A stretch of DNA of 64,000 nucleotides from Pseudomonas sp. KU26590 (GTDB lineage: Bacteria; Pseudomonadota; Gammaproteobacteria; Pseudomonadales; Pseudomonadaceae), in contig NZ_CP110644.1 of the NCBI RefSeq assembly GCF_026153515.1, forward strand, positions 842,501 to 906,500. Reading direction: 5' to 3'. Below, piece by piece: positions 34,911 through 47,482 of this stretch. The position numbers and the translations under genes are program-made. Under the pieces are notes generated by a model. The model had not been told where the DNA came from. It saw only the letters and a list, made by a program, of their open reading frames with translations, and searched no databases. Each line of letters opens with the position of its first letter. The stretch's first letter is position 1.

Positions 34911-36833
34911 TTACTGCGATTTCCGGACCCGTAGGTACCATTCGGAAAGAAGCCTTACCTGTTTATCGGTATAGCCCCGCTCGACCATTCGTGTGACAAA
35001 GTCGTTGTGCTTCTGCTGATCCTCTTTGCTGGCCTTGGCGTTGAAGCTGATGACCGGCAGCAAGTCCTCGGTGTTCGAGAACATCTTCTTCTCGATCACC
35101 ACCCGCAGCTTCTCGTAGCTCAGCCAGGTCGGGTTCTTGCCGTTGTTGTTGGCGCGGGCACGCAGCACGAAGTTGACGATCTCGTTGCGGAAGTCTTTCG
35201 GATTGCTGATGCCAGCGGGTTTTTCGATCTTCTCCAGTTCCTCGTTCAACGCCACGCGATTGAGGATCTCGCCGGTTTCCGGGTCGCGATATTCCTGGTC
35301 CTGAATCCAGAAATCTGCGTACAGCACGTAGCGGTCAAAAATGTTCTGACCGTATTCGCTGTAAGACTCAAGGTAGGCGGTCTGGATTTCCTTGCCGATG
35401 AACTCGATGTAGCGGGGTGCCAGGTATTCCTTGATGAAGCGAAGGTACCGCTCGCGGGTTTCAGCCTGGAATTGCTCCTGCTCGATCTGCTGCTCCAGCA
35501 CGTACAGCAAGTGAACCGGGTTGGCGGCGATTTCGTGCGGGTCGAAGTTGAAGACCTTCGACAGGATCTTGAACGCAAACCGGGTCGAGAGTCCGTTCAT
35601 GCCTTCGTCGACACCGGCGCTGTCGCGGTATTCCTGAATCGACTTGGCTTTCGGGTCAGTGTCCTTGAGGTTCTCGCCGTCGTAGACCCTCATCTTCGAA
35701 TAGATGTTGGAGTTGTCAGGCTCTTTAAGCCGCGAAAGCACGGTGAACTGCGCGAGCATTTTCAGGGTGTCCGGCGCGCAGTGGGCTTTGGCCAACGAGC
35801 TGTTGAACAGCAACTTGTCGTAAATCTTGATCTCGTCATTGACCCGCAGGCAGTACGGCACCTTCACGATGTAGATCCGGTCGATGAAGGCTTCGTTGTT
35901 CTTGTTGTTGCGGAAGCTGTGCCATTCCGATTCGTTGGAGTGAGCCAGCAATATACCGGTGAACGGAATCGCACCAAGGCCTTCGGTACTGTTGTAGTTA
36001 CCTTCCTGGGTGGCGGTCAGCAGCGGGTGGAGCACCTTGATCGGCGCCTTGAACATTTCGACGAATTCCATCAGGCCCTGGTTGGCCCGGCACAGCGCGC
36101 CCGAATAGCTGTAAGCGTCGGCGTCGTTCTGTGGGTATTCCTCGAGCTTGCGAATATCGACCTTACCCACCAGCGCCGAAATGTCCTGGTTGTTCTCGTC
36201 GCCGGGCTCGGTTTTGGCAACGGCGATCTGGTTGAGGATGGAAGGGTAGAGCTTCACCACCTTGAATTGACTGATGTCGCCGCCGAACTCGGCCAGTCGT
36301 TTGGTTGCCCATGGCGACATGATGGTGTTCAGGTACCGGCGCGGGATGCCGTAGTCCTCTTCGAGGATCGTCCCGTCTTCGGTGGGTTTGAACAGGCCCA
36401 AAGGGGATTCGAAAACCGGCGACCCTTTGATGGCGTAGAAGGGTACTTTTTCAACCAGCGATTTGAGTTTTTCAGCCAGGGACGATTTACCACCGCCAAC
36501 CGGGCCGAGCAGGTAAAGGATCTGTTTCTTCTCTTCGAGGCCCTGGGCGGCGTGGCGGAAGTACGAGACGATTTGCTCGATGCAGTCTTCCATGCCGTGG
36601 AATTCTTCGAACGCCGGATAGCGCCGAATGACCTTGTTGGAGAAGATTCTGGACAGCCTGGAATTGGTCGACGTGTCGAACAGCTCAGGCTCACCGATGG
36701 CCATCAGCAAACGTTCAGCGGCGGAAGCGTATGCGCTGCGATCGGTTTTGCAGAGCTCGAGATACTCCTGTAGCGAGAGCTCTTCCTGCCGTGTCGACTC
36801 AAAGCGTTGTTGGAAGTGGCTAAAAATACTCAT
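34911..36833 (-). CDS. prkA: PrkA serine protein kinase (YeaG-like)
   Basis: A 640-residue AAA+ kinase-like protein. Walker A GPVGGGKSS (110-118), Walker B-like region near 195-230, GLGAIPFTGILLAHSNESEW (about 290) and the C-terminal PrkA kinase domain with YADFWIQDQEYRDPETGEI. PrkA/YeaG phosphorylates targets and supports survival under nutrient stress together with YeaH. The ATG at 36833 (MSIFSHFQQRFE) is the family start; the upstream open frame is not protein-like. First gene of the three. Confidence 0.95.
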   Translation of the reverse strand: MSIFSHFQQRFESTRQEELSLQEYLELCKTDRSAYASAAERLLMAIGEPELFDTSTNSRLSRIFSNKVIRRYPAFEEFHGMEDCIEQIVSYFRHAAQGLEEKKQILYLLGPVGGGKSSLAEKLKSLVEKVPFYAIKGSPVFESPLGLFKPTEDGTILEEDYGIPRRYLNTIMSPWATKRLAEFGGDISQFKVVKLYPSILNQIAVAKTEPGDENNQDISALVGKVDIRKLEEYPQNDADAYSYSGALCRANQGLMEFVEMFKAPIKVLHPLLTATQEGNYNSTEGLGAIPFTGILLAHSNESEWHSFRNNKNNEAFIDRIYIVKVPYCLRVNDEIKIYDKLLFNSSLAKAHCAPDTLKMLAQFTVLSRLKEPDNSNIYSKMRVYDGENLKDTDPKAKSIQEYRDSAGVDEGMNGLSTRFAFKILSKVFNFDPHEIAANPVHLLYVLEQQIEQEQFQAETRERYLRFIKEYLAPRYIEFIGKEIQTAYLESYSEYGQNIFDRYVLYADFWIQDQEYRDPETGEILNRVALNEELEKIEKPAGISNPKDFRNEIVNFVLRARANNNGKNPTWLSYEKLRVVIEKKMFSNTEDLLPVISFNAKASKEDQQKHNDFVTRMVERGYTDKQVRLLSEWYLRVRKSQ

Positions 36834-37120
36834 GACGTCACCTCGCTCGATACGTGGAGCCGGCGGCGGATCGTCAGTTGATGCTGGATGGAAGCCGATC
36901 ACGCGGCTGCCATTACCCCCCAAACACCATAAAAGTAGCTACCGATGACCCACGCGCCGGTGTACCGGCTCTCCCCTGATTCGGATGGCCTGAGGCTAAG
37001 AGTAGTTCGGATTCGGGCACAGAAAGAAGCAATGGGGATGAAGAGGGCATACCCGTTCGTCAGATGAGGGCGCGAGCCCGCGTAGGACGCGGGATAGCGG
37101 GCAGCAAAAATATTTTTCGA

Positions 37121-37441
37121 TCAGCCTTGCGTGGTTTCAGCCGGGAATTGGGATTTCCACAACTCGAAACCGCCATCCATGCTGTAGACCTCTGAGAAGC
37201 CCTGACCTACAAGATAGGCTGCTGCGCTCTGGCTGGAGTTGCCGTGATAGCAGAGGACGACCAACGGTTTGTCCAGATCGGCCTGGCGAATGAAGTCGGC
37301 GATGGAGTGGTTGTCGAGGTGATGGGAATCCGGGATGTGCTGGGTCGCGTAGGTCTGCGCGTCACGCACGTCCACCAGCACAGCGCCTTGTTCGCGCAGG
37401 GCATGGACTTGTTCGGGTGAGATGCGTTTGAAGTCAGTCAT
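37121..37441 (-). CDS. glpE: Thiosulfate sulfurtransferase GlpE (rhodanese)
   Basis: Single-domain rhodanese of 106 residues that passes sulfur from thiosulfate to cyanide or thiols. The active-site loop CYHGNSS (about 64-70) carries the catalytic Cys; [19 protein letters not shown] is the usual N-terminal half. Last gene of the lptD-to-glpE series, 54 bases after apaH. A stem CCCGCG/CGCGGG (37077-37093) follows but without a T-run. Confidence 0.93.
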   Translation of the reverse strand: MTDFKRISPEQVHALREQGAVLVDVRDAQTYATQHIPDSHHLDNHSIADFIRQADLDKPLVVLCYHGNSSQSAAAYLVGQGFSEVYSMDGGFELWKSQFPAETTQG

Positions 37442-37495
37442 GGCTCGGGCTCCTGGGCCGTCGGGTCCTCGAACGGTCGAGGACGTAGGGAGAAT

Positions 37496-38377
37496 TTACT
37501 GCTGCAGCGGAGTGGGCTCGCTGACAGGGGATGCCGGAGGGGCGGGTGCTTTCGCGTTGCCACGCTCGTCGCATTCGCAGCGAATCAGCGCGCGGGTGTC
37601 GACGTTGAGCAGCGTCATTGCGCCGCCCCAGACACAGCCCGTGTCCAGCGCGTACACGCCAGGCTCGTCGCATCGACCTTCGAGCGCAGCCCAGTGGCCG
37701 AAAATGATACTCGTCCCTTTGGTCTTGCGCTCTTTGTGCTTGAACCAGGGGGCGTAACCGGCCGGTGCACTGTCGAGGCCTTCCTTGCTCTTGAGATCAA
37801 GCTTGCCGTCGCTGGTGCAAAAGCGCATGCGCGTGAAGTAGTTGGTGATGACGCGCAGCCGGGTGACGCCCTGCAAATCCTTGTCCCACTTGGCAGGCTC
37901 ATTGCCGTACATGCCGTCGAGAAAGGGTTCGAAGCGATTGTCATCGCGCAACGCCTGTTCCACTTCTTCGGCGCAGCGCAGGGCCTTTTTCAGCGTCCAT
38001 TGCGGCGGTATCCCGGCATGCACCAGTGCGATGTCGCGTTCGGCGTCGTAATGCATCAGCTTCTGTTGGCGCAGCCAGTCGAGCAGCTCGACGGCGTCCG
38101 GCGCTTCCAGAATTTCCCGCAGCGTGTCGCCTTTCTTCAGGCGCTCGATATTGCGGCCGGCCGCCAGCAGGTGCAGGTCGTGGTTGCCCAGCACGCAAAC
38201 GAGCGAGTCGCGCATGGTGTAGAGATAACGCAGGGTTTCCAGCGACTGCGGGCCTCGGTTGACGAGGTCGCCGACCAACCAGAGCGTGTCTTTGCCCGGC
38301 TCGAATGCAACGCGCTCGAGCAGGCACTTCAGCGGTTCAAGGCAGCCCTGCAGGTCACCGACTGCGTAGACCGCCAT
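37496..38377 (-). CDS. apaH: Diadenosine tetraphosphatase ApaH
   Basis: Splits Ap4A to two ADP and removes Np4N caps from RNA. Metal motifs GDLQGC (7-12), GDLVNRGP (about 36) and GNHDLH (about 64) are intact; 293 residues with a Pro/Ala-rich tail. Its ATG shares one base with the apaG stop. Confidence 0.97.
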   Translation of the reverse strand: MAVYAVGDLQGCLEPLKCLLERVAFEPGKDTLWLVGDLVNRGPQSLETLRYLYTMRDSLVCVLGNHDLHLLAAGRNIERLKKGDTLREILEAPDAVELLDWLRQQKLMHYDAERDIALVHAGIPPQWTLKKALRCAEEVEQALRDDNRFEPFLDGMYGNEPAKWDKDLQGVTRLRVITNYFTRMRFCTSDGKLDLKSKEGLDSAPAGYAPWFKHKERKTKGTSIIFGHWAALEGRCDEPGVYALDTGCVWGGAMTLLNVDTRALIRCECDERGNAKAPAPPASPVSEPTPLQQ

Positions 38378-38757
38378 CAGTGAAGCGCCCCCGGGACGGC
38401 CAGACGGAACGGAGCGATGACAGCGTCGAAGCGTTTGCCGTCTTCTGCGAGCATTTGATAAGTGCCCTGCATGTTGCCCACCTTGGTGGTCATTACAGTG
38501 CCGCTGGTGTAGGTGTGGCTTTGCCCCGGCTGGATCAGCGGTTGCTGGCCTACGACGCCGTCGCCGCGAACCTCTTCAACCTGACCGTCGCCGTCGGTGA
38601 TCACCCAATGGCGTGACAGCAACTTGGCTGGCAGCTCGCCGTTGTTATGCACGGTGATGGTGTAGGCGAAGGCGAAGCGGTTGTGCTCAGGCTGCGATTG
38701 TTCTGCTAGGAAACGGGTCTCGACGCTGACGTCGACCTGGTAACGAGAATCAGACAT
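38377..38757 (-). CDS. apaG: ApaG protein
   Basis: A 126-residue single beta-sandwich domain protein ([34 protein letters not shown]) of unknown exact role, conserved between rsmA and apaH and known as the CorD homologue. It is full length. Confidence 0.96.
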   Translation of the reverse strand: MSDSRYQVDVSVETRFLAEQSQPEHNRFAFAYTITVHNNGELPAKLLSRHWVITDGDGQVEEVRGDGVVGQQPLIQPGQSHTYTSGTVMTTKVGNMQGTYQMLAEDGKRFDAVIAPFRLAVPGALH

Positions 38758-38875
38758 GCAAGAGGCCTTAAAAGCGAAAGCGGAGAAAGCCGGAAGTGAC
38801 CCGGTTGAAAGTCAGTCTAGGACATGCCACGGATAAGCAAGCACTGACGCTTGGACCGGACATGTCCCCAGAAGG

Positions 38876-39682
38876 TCAGGCGACGACAGGCTTTTCGCTG
38901 AGCATGTCGGCCAGACGGACAAATGCAGCGAGGTCCAGCTGCTCCGGACGCAGGCTGCCATCGACACCGGCTTCGGTGATTTCTTCGCTGGTCAGTAGCG
39001 CCTTCAGCGTATTGCGCAGGGTCTTGCGGCGCTGGTTGAACGCTTCACGGACGACGCGCTCAAGCACGCGGTGATCCTTGGCCGGGTGCGGGAGGGTTTC
39101 GTGCGGCACCAGACGAACGATGGCCGAATCCACTTTCGGCGGCGGATTGAACGCGCCGGGGCCGACGTTGAACAGATGCTCCACGCGGCAGTGGTACTGA
39201 ACCATGATCGACAGGCGACCCCAATCCCCGCCGCCAGGACCTGCCGCCAGACGCTCTACCACTTCTTTCTGCAGCATGAAATGCATGTCGCGAATCAGGT
39301 AGGCGTTTTGCAGCAGGTGGAAGATCAAGGGCGTCGAGATGTTGTACGGCAGGTTGCCGACGACACGCAGGCTGTTGGGTGCGGCATTCAGGCTGGTGAA
39401 GTCGAACTTCAGCGCGTCGCCTTGATGCAAATTGAAATTCGGCTTGCTGCCGAATTGATGCATGAGGATCGGCACGAGGTCTTTGTCGAGCTCAACGACG
39501 TCCAGTTGTGCACCGCTGTTCAGCAGGCCCCCGGTCAGGGCGCCTTGCCCCGGCCCGATTTCCAGCAGGCGGTCTTCAGCCTTGGCGCGAATGGAGCGCA
39601 GGATCTTGTCGATTACGCCGGCGTCATGCAGGAAGTTCTGACCAAAGCGCTTACGTGCCTTGTGTTGGTATTGCTCGTTCAT
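38876..39682 (-). CDS. rsmA: 16S rRNA dimethyladenosine transferase RsmA (KsgA)
   Basis: Methylates two adjacent adenosines at the 3' end of 16S rRNA late in 30S assembly. SAM-binding [15 protein letters not shown] (about 40-54) and catalytic [12 protein letters not shown] (about 113-124) are seen; 268 residues. The ATG overlaps the pdxA stop by four bases. Confidence 0.97.
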   Translation of the reverse strand: MNEQYQHKARKRFGQNFLHDAGVIDKILRSIRAKAEDRLLEIGPGQGALTGGLLNSGAQLDVVELDKDLVPILMHQFGSKPNFNLHQGDALKFDFTSLNAAPNSLRVVGNLPYNISTPLIFHLLQNAYLIRDMHFMLQKEVVERLAAGPGGGDWGRLSIMVQYHCRVEHLFNVGPGAFNPPPKVDSAIVRLVPHETLPHPAKDHRVLERVVREAFNQRRKTLRNTLKALLTSEEITEAGVDGSLRPEQLDLAAFVRLADMLSEKPVVA

Positions 39683-40668
39683 GAATGGGTCTCGGCCATC
39701 TGATAGGCGGTTTCCAGAGCGACCCTGAGGCTGCCTGTGTCGATCTTGCCGGTGCCCGCCAGATCCAGCGCCGTGCCGTGATCCACGGAGGTGCGAATGA
39801 TCGGCAGGCCCAGCGTGATGTTGACGGCGGCGCCGAAGCCTTTGTACTTCAGCACGGGCAGGCCCTGGTCGTGGTACATCGCCAGCACTGCATCGCAGTG
39901 CTCCAGATATTTGGGGGTGAAGAGCGTGTCCGCAGGCAGCGGGCCATATAAATCCAGGCCCTCGCTGCGCAGACGCGCCAGAGTAGGTTCAATGATGTCG
40001 ATTTCTTCGCGGCCCAGGTGGCCGCTCTCGCCGGCATGCGGGTTCAGGCCACAGACCAGAATCCGCGGGCGGGCGATGCCGAACTTGTTGACGAGATCCG
40101 CGTGCAGAATGCGTGTCACGCGCTCCAGCCGTTCAGCAGTGATCGCATCGGCGACGTCACGCAGGGGCAGGTGAGTGGTCACCAGCGCTACGCGCAGATC
40201 ACCGGTTGCCAGCATCATCACCACTTGTTCGGTGTGGGTCAGCTCGGCAAGGAATTCAGTGTGGCCGGAGAACGCGATGCCGCTGTCGTTGATCACGCCC
40301 TTGTGCACGGGTGCCGTGATCATGCCGGCAAAGTGGCCGTCCATGCAGCCCTGGCCCGCTCGGGTCAGGGTTTCGAGCACGAAACCGCCGTTGGCTTTGT
40401 TCAGTTGCCCGGCAATGACCGGCGCCTGAACCGGCGTGTCCCAGACATACAGACTGCCAGCGGGAGCGGGGACATCAGGCCATGCGGCGGGTGTGACGGG
40501 GATCAGACTGACAGCCACGCCCAACTGTGCGGCCCGCTTGGTGAGCAGGTCGCAGCTGGTAATGGCAATCAGGGGATGGGGCTGGGACTGTGCGGCGAGC
40601 AGCAGGCAAAGGTCAGGACCAATGCCGGCCGGCTCGCCGGGTGTCAGGGCGAAACGCTGGGGTTTCAC
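39679..40668 (-). CDS. pdxA: 4-hydroxythreonine-4-phosphate dehydrogenase PdxA
   Basis: Oxidises 4-phosphohydroxy-threonine in pyridoxal phosphate synthesis. [15 protein letters not shown] opens the protein; metal-binding His in [11 protein letters not shown] (about 135) and [17 protein letters not shown] (about 258-274) are present; 329 residues. Overlaps surA by four bases. The link of envelope (surA), vitamin B6 and ribosome maturation genes is a conserved operon. Confidence 0.97.
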   Translation of the reverse strand: MKPQRFALTPGEPAGIGPDLCLLLAAQSQPHPLIAITSCDLLTKRAAQLGVAVSLIPVTPAAWPDVPAPAGSLYVWDTPVQAPVIAGQLNKANGGFVLETLTRAGQGCMDGHFAGMITAPVHKGVINDSGIAFSGHTEFLAELTHTEQVVMMLATGDLRVALVTTHLPLRDVADAITAERLERVTRILHADLVNKFGIARPRILVCGLNPHAGESGHLGREEIDIIEPTLARLRSEGLDLYGPLPADTLFTPKYLEHCDAVLAMYHDQGLPVLKYKGFGAAVNITLGLPIIRTSVDHGTALDLAGTGKIDTGSLRVALETAYQMAETHS

Positions 40669-41987
40669 TTGGCCGCCTGATCAGCTCCGGGGAGCTTGAT
40701 CTCGACGTAGGCTTCATCACGGATCTGACGCAGCCAGGTTTGCAGTTCTTCGTCGTACTTGCGGTTACGCAGTACGGTCATCGCCTGTTGCTCACGGGCC
40801 TGACTGGTGCTGTCAGTCGAGCGACGGCCGAGGACTTCCAGAACGTGCCAGCCAAATTGAGTCTCGAACGGCTTGGACACTACACCCTGAGGTGTCTCGT
40901 TCATCACGTCGCGGAACTCCGGAACCAGCGAGCGCGGGTCCACCCAGTTCATGTCGCCGCCGTTAAGTGCCGAACCCGGGTCTTCGGAGAAGGCCTTCGC
41001 GAGGTCGCCGAAGTCTTCGCCATTCTGGATGCGGTCGTAAATCCGTTGAGCCAGCAGCTTGGTCTCGGCTGCACTGCGGATTTCGCTTGGCTTGATCAGG
41101 ATGTGACGGACGTGAACCTCGTCGCGCATCTGGGTCTGAGTCTCGCCGCCGCGTTTTTCCACCAGCTTGAGAATGATGAAGCCACCAGGTGTGCGTGCCG
41201 GGGGGGTGACCTCACCCGGACGCATCGACGAAAGCATGTCGCCGAACGGAGGCGGCAGCTGAGCAGCTTTACGCCAGCCCATGTCGCCACCGTCCAGTGC
41301 GCTTTCGCTGGCCGACGACGCGATCGCCATCTGCTCGAAGTTCGCACCCTGTTGCAGCTTGCCGTAGAGGTCCTTGGCTTTGGCTGCAGCGGCCTGAATC
41401 TGATCCGACGTCGCGCTGTCCGGCGTTGGAATCAGAATGTTGGCCAGGTGGAATTCTTCTGAGAACTGAGCTTTACCCAGATCGGAAGCAAGGAAGTTTT
41501 TCACCTCCTGCTCCGAGACCTGAATGCGCTCGGCAACGCGGCGCTGACGCACACGGCTGATGATCATCTCCCGGCGGATCTGCTCACGTGCGCTGGTGTA
41601 GGACAGCCCGTCGTGGGTCAGTGCAGCCTTGAACTGGTCAACACTCATGTTGTTGCGCTGAGCGATGGTGGCAACGGCCTGGTTCAGCTCTTCATCGCTG
41701 ATGCGAATGCCGGAGCGTTCGCCGATCTGGATCTGCAGGTTTTCCAGGATCAGACGATCCAGGACCTGAGACTCCAGTGCGCTGGCAGGCGGAACACCCT
41801 GCCCGCGCTTGGCGATGGTTTGCTGAACCTCACGGGTGCGCTGGTCGAGCTGGCTTTGCATGACCACGTCGTTGTCGACGATGGCAACTACCTTGTCGAT
41901 GGTGCGCACTTCAGCGTGCGCAACAGTACCGATAAGCAGCGCGCCCAGCATCAGCGGGCGCAGACAATCAGAAAGCTTGGTCTTCAC
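40665..41987 (-). CDS. surA: Periplasmic chaperone/PPIase SurA
   Basis: Chaperone for outer-membrane proteins. From a GTG at 41987 ([25 protein letters not shown]) it has a signal peptide, the SurA N-terminal domain ([15 protein letters not shown]), two parvulin domains (about 175-275 and 285-385, the second opening [13 protein letters not shown]), and a short C-terminal helix; 440 residues. The longer open frame upstream lies inside lptD. The start overlaps the lptD stop by 20 bases. LptD itself is a SurA client. Confidence 0.95.
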   Translation of the reverse strand: MKTKLSDCLRPLMLGALLIGTVAHAEVRTIDKVVAIVDNDVVMQSQLDQRTREVQQTIAKRGQGVPPASALESQVLDRLILENLQIQIGERSGIRISDEELNQAVATIAQRNNMSVDQFKAALTHDGLSYTSAREQIRREMIISRVRQRRVAERIQVSEQEVKNFLASDLGKAQFSEEFHLANILIPTPDSATSDQIQAAAAKAKDLYGKLQQGANFEQMAIASSASESALDGGDMGWRKAAQLPPPFGDMLSSMRPGEVTPPARTPGGFIILKLVEKRGGETQTQMRDEVHVRHILIKPSEIRSAAETKLLAQRIYDRIQNGEDFGDLAKAFSEDPGSALNGGDMNWVDPRSLVPEFRDVMNETPQGVVSKPFETQFGWHVLEVLGRRSTDSTSQAREQQAMTVLRNRKYDEELQTWLRQIRDEAYVEIKLPGADQAAK

Positions 41988-44754
41988 GTTCACGATAACC
42001 TTGGATGCCTTTGTCGAGGAAGCTTTCAACTTTTTGGCCAACGACGCCGCCAAGTCCCTTCAACACGATTTGTAGGAAGACGCCGTGGTCGCCTTTTTCG
42101 TTCTGCGGTATCTCTTGAGTGGACTCGTCATAGTCGACCCAGTACCGGTTGATCAGACGCAGCTTCCAGCAGCAGTTGTCATATTCAAAACCACCAAAGG
42201 CTTCGAGGGTGCGGTCGCGGTTGTAGTCGTACTGCCAGCGAGCGATGGCGTTCCACTGCGGAACAACAGGCCAGATGACCGAGAAGTCATGTTGTTGAAT
42301 CTTGTAGTAGTCCTTGATGTAGCCAGGCGTGCCCGGTGTACCGTAGTCACCGCCCCCAACGCTCCATTTACCGGTCGTCTGGTCGTAACGGACCTGGTCA
42401 TTGCGATAGCGATAACCGGCGTTGATGATTTTGCCCGGCTCGTCTTCAGGCTGGTAGTGGAGCATTGCACTGCCGGAGCGAGTGCTGCGGCTGTCCGGGT
42501 CCCAGTTGAAGTCCGACGTGGCACGCCAGTCGCGGTTGTAGCGGTATTCGTATTCGAGCGCATACGGCGACACTGCGGACTGGGCGTCCTTGCGGTCTTC
42601 GAAAGAGATTCCTGGCAGTTGCACCTTGCGGTCGGCGAAATACACCGCCTGACCGATGCTCAAGCGCTGACGTTCGAAACCGTTGTCTTCGATCCAGCGG
42701 TTGGTCACGCCCAACGACAGTTTGTTTTCGTCGCCGATGCGGTCGGAGCCGACGAAACGGTTGTCACGGAACAGCGAGCTGTAGTTAAACGTGGTTTCGC
42801 CACTGTCGAAGATCGGGATGTCGCTCTGATCTTTCTCTGGAACATAGAGGTAGTAAGCACGAGGCTCTAGAGTCTGGCGGTAGTTTTTACCGAACCAGTT
42901 GGTGTTGCGATCGAAGTACAAGCCGCTGTCAACGCTGAAGATCGGTACGCTACGGTTTTCGCTGCTGTGATAAGTCTGATCCGCCAGCAACGTACTCTTG
43001 CCCTGCGAGTCCAGATCCAGATCGTATTGGGTGTAAACGTATTTCAGCTTTGGCATCACAAAACCGTAGCTGGCGGTCAGCGGCAGGCTGATCGACGGCG
43101 CGAGGTTCAAGCGGTCGCCGTTTGCGCGAGCCAGCCCTGAGACGTTTGTATCCAGTCGATTGCTGAGGATGCCGTCTTCATCGCTGTATTGGCCAGTGCG
43201 CAGATCACGATCAAAGCGAACCAGCTCAGTCTCGTAATCGAACTTGAAGCCTTCAGGGTGATACGGCAGCGTACCGTTCAGCGTGAGCTGAGGCAGACGG
43301 GCATAAGGCGTGATCTGGGTCACGGTGGTCAGCTGATACTGCTGGGCATTCAGCGTGGCGGTGTAGCTGTCGCCACGGTAGTAGAGCGCACCTTGCTGAT
43401 TAAGGTAGTCGTGATTGGTCACGCCTTCCTGACCGCTTTTCAGGTCTTTGAAGTAATAAGGATCGCTTACCTTGGTGTAGTCGATCTTGCTGGTCAGACG
43501 CGAATCCAGCCCGCTGCGATCCTGCCAGTTCATCAACCAGCGGGTGTCTTTGTAGTCCGACTGCAGCTTGCGATCGTCGTTTTCGTCGTTCAGGTAAGCC
43601 GCACCGAACTGACCTTCGCTGGTCTTGGTCAGGTAACGGAACTCGCCTTCCAGCAACATGCCACGCTTGGCCATGTAGGTCGGGTACAACGTGGCGTCGT
43701 AGTTCGGCGCCAGGTTGAAGTAGTACGGGGTGAGCAACGAGAAGCCCGTGTCGGTGTTCGTGCCGATGGTCGGTGGCAGGAAACCGGACTGGCGACGGTC
43801 GTCGATCGGGAAATAGATGTAAGGCGTGTACAGGATCGGAATGTCATGAACGCGCAGAGTGGCGTTGGTGGCAGTACCGAAACCGGTGGCCGGGTTCAGG
43901 GTAATGTTGTTGCCCTTAACGGTCCACGCGTTGCTGTTCGGTTCGCACGTGGTGTACGTGCCGTCCTTCAAGCGGATGATCGCGTTCTCGGCACGGCGCG
44001 CGTACAGGGCGTTACCGCGAACGTTGTTTTTGTGCAGCACGTACTCGGCGTTGTCGACTTTGGCTTCGCCGGTATCGAGCTGGACTTCAGCGTGGTCGCC
44101 GACGATCAGGGCGCCGTTGTCGCGCAAACGGACATCGCCGTTCAGCTCGCCACGGTTCTCGGCCTGATGGAGGCTGGCTTCGTCAGCCTCGACCTGCATG
44201 CTGCCCTGACGCAGGACGACGTCACCGGCCAGGGTCGCCACCTGTTCTTCCTGCTGATAACGCGAAGCCTTGGCGCCGATGAAAGTCGGTGCGTCGCTCT
44301 TCGGCGTCTTGTCGTCCATGCCCGGGCGGATCGGTTCGATGTAGGCACCCGAGCAGTACGGACCGGTCTCAGCCAGTTGGGCTGCGGTCAGCTTCTCGCG
44401 CGGAACCCAGTCCAGGTGGCTGTAGTCGGCGCTGCGCGATTTCAGGCCACGGCCCTTGGCCTCGGTGACCAGCATCGTTTTGGGCACGACTTCGCCATCG
44501 GAGGTGGTGGTCGTCTGAACGCCATCTGCCGTGCTGCTGTTGGACGAAACACTGTTGGCGTCGTGCACGGGGCGCGGAGGCAACTGGGCTGCGTTGGTTT
44601 TCGGAGAACAATCCCATGCACCTGTTGCAGACACCGAGCAGTCATACTGTTCGGCGGCTACCACGTACGGGACGGCCAGGGGTTGCATCGCCAGCAGACT
44701 GCCGGTTACGAGCAACGGAAAATTTTTACGAAACGCGGGGGATTTCAATGCCAT
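41968..44754 (-). CDS. lptD: LPS-assembly outer-membrane protein LptD
   Basis: Outer-membrane barrel that inserts LPS at the cell surface, with LptE. The 928-residue protein has a signal peptide (about 1-33), an N-terminal Cys pair ([14 protein letters not shown]), a beta-jellyroll (OstA-like, about 140-270: [22 protein letters not shown]), and a large barrel. The C-terminal Cys pair NCCWKLRLI is present, so the inter-domain disulfides can form. First gene of the operon; divergent from amgK. Confidence 0.97.
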   Translation of the reverse strand: MALKSPAFRKNFPLLVTGSLLAMQPLAVPYVVAAEQYDCSVSATGAWDCSPKTNAAQLPPRPVHDANSVSSNSSTADGVQTTTTSDGEVVPKTMLVTEAKGRGLKSRSADYSHLDWVPREKLTAAQLAETGPYCSGAYIEPIRPGMDDKTPKSDAPTFIGAKASRYQQEEQVATLAGDVVLRQGSMQVEADEASLHQAENRGELNGDVRLRDNGALIVGDHAEVQLDTGEAKVDNAEYVLHKNNVRGNALYARRAENAIIRLKDGTYTTCEPNSNAWTVKGNNITLNPATGFGTATNATLRVHDIPILYTPYIYFPIDDRRQSGFLPPTIGTNTDTGFSLLTPYYFNLAPNYDATLYPTYMAKRGMLLEGEFRYLTKTSEGQFGAAYLNDENDDRKLQSDYKDTRWLMNWQDRSGLDSRLTSKIDYTKVSDPYYFKDLKSGQEGVTNHDYLNQQGALYYRGDSYTATLNAQQYQLTTVTQITPYARLPQLTLNGTLPYHPEGFKFDYETELVRFDRDLRTGQYSDEDGILSNRLDTNVSGLARANGDRLNLAPSISLPLTASYGFVMPKLKYVYTQYDLDLDSQGKSTLLADQTYHSSENRSVPIFSVDSGLYFDRNTNWFGKNYRQTLEPRAYYLYVPEKDQSDIPIFDSGETTFNYSSLFRDNRFVGSDRIGDENKLSLGVTNRWIEDNGFERQRLSIGQAVYFADRKVQLPGISFEDRKDAQSAVSPYALEYEYRYNRDWRATSDFNWDPDSRSTRSGSAMLHYQPEDEPGKIINAGYRYRNDQVRYDQTTGKWSVGGGDYGTPGTPGYIKDYYKIQQHDFSVIWPVVPQWNAIARWQYDYNRDRTLEAFGGFEYDNCCWKLRLINRYWVDYDESTQEIPQNEKGDHGVFLQIVLKGLGGVVGQKVESFLDKGIQGYREREDQAF

Positions 44755-44883
44755 CTTATTAGTCCGGGCTTCCTGCGCGCCATCTGCCCGCGGGGGGGCC
44801 GCACGCCTCTCGATGGGCTGAAAAAGATGTCGGATAATAAAGCATGACCCGCTTGACGGCTAGCGCCGTCGGAGACCCTTGCA

Positions 44884-45927
44884 ATGCCAGATCAAGATGT
44901 ACGCCTTCAACACCTGAAAGTTTGGCTCGATGAGCAGCTCCCGCGTTTATTTGAGGCCCAGGGCTGGGGCCCGATACCCCCGGCCACGTTGACTGCCGCC
45001 AGCAGCGATGCCAGTTTTCGACGCTACTTCCGCTGGGAGGGGGAGGGCCGCACTTTTATTGTCATGGACGCGCCGCCCCCACAGGAAAACTGCAAACCCT
45101 TCGTGGATATCGCTCATTTATTGAGCGGGTCGGGCATTAATGTTCCGAAAATTTATGCCGAAGACCTCAATCAGGGCTTCCTGTTGTTGAATGACCTGGG
45201 TCGTCAGACCTACCTGGATGTCATCGACGAGCAAAACGCCGATCAGCTGTTCATTGACGCAATCGACGCCTTGCTCGCCTACCAGCAGCTGCCGATGGAG
45301 GCGCCGTTGCCCAGTTACGACGTGGCACTGCTGCGCCGCGAACTCGAGCTGTTTCCCGAGTGGTACGTGAAACGTCATCTGGGCGTTGAGTTCGATCAGG
45401 CGCAGCAGGCCAGTTGGCAGGCCGTCAGTGATCTGCTGATCGAGAGCGCGCTGGCCCAGCCGAAGGTGCTGGTGCACCGTGATTACATGCCGCGCAATCT
45501 GATGCTCAGCGAACCGAACCCTGGCGTGCTGGATTTTCAGGACGCGGTGTACGGCCCGGTCACCTACGACGTCACGTGCCTGTTCAAGGATGCATTCCTG
45601 AGTTGGCCGGAGGAACGCGTAGCGGGCTGGCTCGAGCTGTATTGGAACAAGGCCGCTGCGGCGGGCATCCCGGTGCAGGGCGAATTCGATGAATTCCGTC
45701 GTGCCAGTGATTTGATGGGCGTACAGCGGCATTTGAAGGTGATCGGTATTTTCGCCCGCATCTGCCACCGTGACGGCAAGCCACGCTACGTCGCTGACGT
45801 TCCGCGCTTTTTCTCCTATATAGAAGCGGTGTTGGCGCGACGCCCGGAGCTGGTGGAGTTGAGTAATCTGTTGACCAGCCTTGGCCATACAAAACCGACA
45901 CAGGCAAAACCGGCATCTGCTGTGTAA
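44884..45927 (+). CDS. amgK: N-acetylmuramate/GlcNAc anomeric kinase AmgK
   Basis: Phosphorylates MurNAc and GlcNAc at C1 in the cell-wall recycling path that bypasses MurA and gives fosfomycin tolerance. It has the aminoglycoside phosphotransferase fold: SDASFRRYFRW (about 38), HRDYMPRNLM (about 199-208, catalytic Asp) and LDFQDAVYGPVTYD (metal Asp near 217). 347 residues. murU follows, the gene order seen in P. putida. Confidence 0.94.
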   Translation: MPDQDVRLQHLKVWLDEQLPRLFEAQGWGPIPPATLTAASSDASFRRYFRWEGEGRTFIVMDAPPPQENCKPFVDIAHLLSGSGINVPKIYAEDLNQGFLLLNDLGRQTYLDVIDEQNADQLFIDAIDALLAYQQLPMEAPLPSYDVALLRRELELFPEWYVKRHLGVEFDQAQQASWQAVSDLLIESALAQPKVLVHRDYMPRNLMLSEPNPGVLDFQDAVYGPVTYDVTCLFKDAFLSWPEERVAGWLELYWNKAAAAGIPVQGEFDEFRRASDLMGVQRHLKVIGIFARICHRDGKPRYVADVPRFFSYIEAVLARRPELVELSNLLTSLGHTKPTQAKPASAV

Positions 45928-45946
45928 TGGAATGGACTGCACTTGA

Positions 45947-46654
<708 letters not shown>

Positions 46655-47428
46655 ATGCTGTGGCCATTCACGGTGGTCGGCGGCGGCGTCGGGTATCTGA
46701 TTGCCAGCATTCCAGGCGCCATGCTCGGCGCTCTTCTGGGGCAGGCGCTTGATCGGCGCCTGCATTTCCGGAGCTGGGCGGAGATGCGCGAGCGTGCCAA
46801 CGGCCGCGCCGTGCCGCGCGATGACGAGCTTATTTTCATGCTGCTGGGCCGTCTGGCGAAGAGCGATGGCCGCGTGGTCGATGGGCATATTCAGCAGGCG
46901 CGCGTTGAAATGCGCCGGCTGGACCTCAGCGAGCCGGCGCAGCGTCGGGCGATTCAGGCGTTCAATCGGGGCAAGGACGGGCGCGACAATCTACGCGTCC
47001 ACCTGACGCGCCTGAAAAGCCAGCCCCACGCGGCGGAGGGTTTGTTGCGTGCCTGCTGGCGCATGGCGTGGGCGGATGGCAGGGCGTCGCGCACCGAACG
47101 TGAATTGATTGTGCTGTGGGGCAAATGGCTGGGTTGGCCGGCGGGTAAAGTCGAAGGGTTGTCATCGACCGAAGACGAACAACGTTCGCGGGGCGCTCCC
47201 GCCAGCAGTGGCGGCGAGTTTCAGGACGCACTGCGTTTGCTGGGCGTGAAAGCCGATTCTGAACCTGCACAGATCAAGCGCGCCTACCGTCGATTGCTGA
47301 GTCGTCACCACCCGGACAAAATCGCCGGCAGTGGCGCCAATCAGATGCAGGTTCGTGATGCCACCGAGAAAACCCGCGAGCTGCACCACGCCTACGCCGT
47401 GATTCGCGATCGGCGCGGTTTTCGCTGA
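46655..47428 (+). CDS. djlA: DjlA-type membrane-anchored J-domain co-chaperone
   Basis: A 257-residue DnaK co-chaperone. A single N-terminal membrane segment (LWPFTVVGGGVGYLIASIPG) with Gly pattern, a TerB-like helical domain (about 50-160: FMLLGRLAKSDGRVVDGHI, WRMAWADGRASRTERELI) and a C-terminal J domain with the HPD triad in SRHHPDKI (about 221-228). It starts at the base after the murU stop, so it is in the same operon. Confidence 0.92.
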   Translation: MLWPFTVVGGGVGYLIASIPGAMLGALLGQALDRRLHFRSWAEMRERANGRAVPRDDELIFMLLGRLAKSDGRVVDGHIQQARVEMRRLDLSEPAQRRAIQAFNRGKDGRDNLRVHLTRLKSQPHAAEGLLRACWRMAWADGRASRTERELIVLWGKWLGWPAGKVEGLSSTEDEQRSRGAPASSGGEFQDALRLLGVKADSEPAQIKRAYRRLLSRHHPDKIAGSGANQMQVRDATEKTRELHHAYAVIRDRRGFR

Positions 47429-47482
47429 CGCCCTGGTTTTGGAGGCTGCCCGGAGTGCGGGCAGCGTCAAAGGCGGTAACGG

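Noticed and set aside
35007..36773. A 588-codon open frame on the plus strand opposite prkA
   Set aside because: It is antisense to prkA, whose protein has clear kinase motifs; the frame has only GC-bias openness and no recognisable domain.
43189..44847. A 552-codon open frame on the plus strand opposite lptD
   Set aside because: Antisense shadow of lptD in GC-rich DNA; no ribosome site and no domain.
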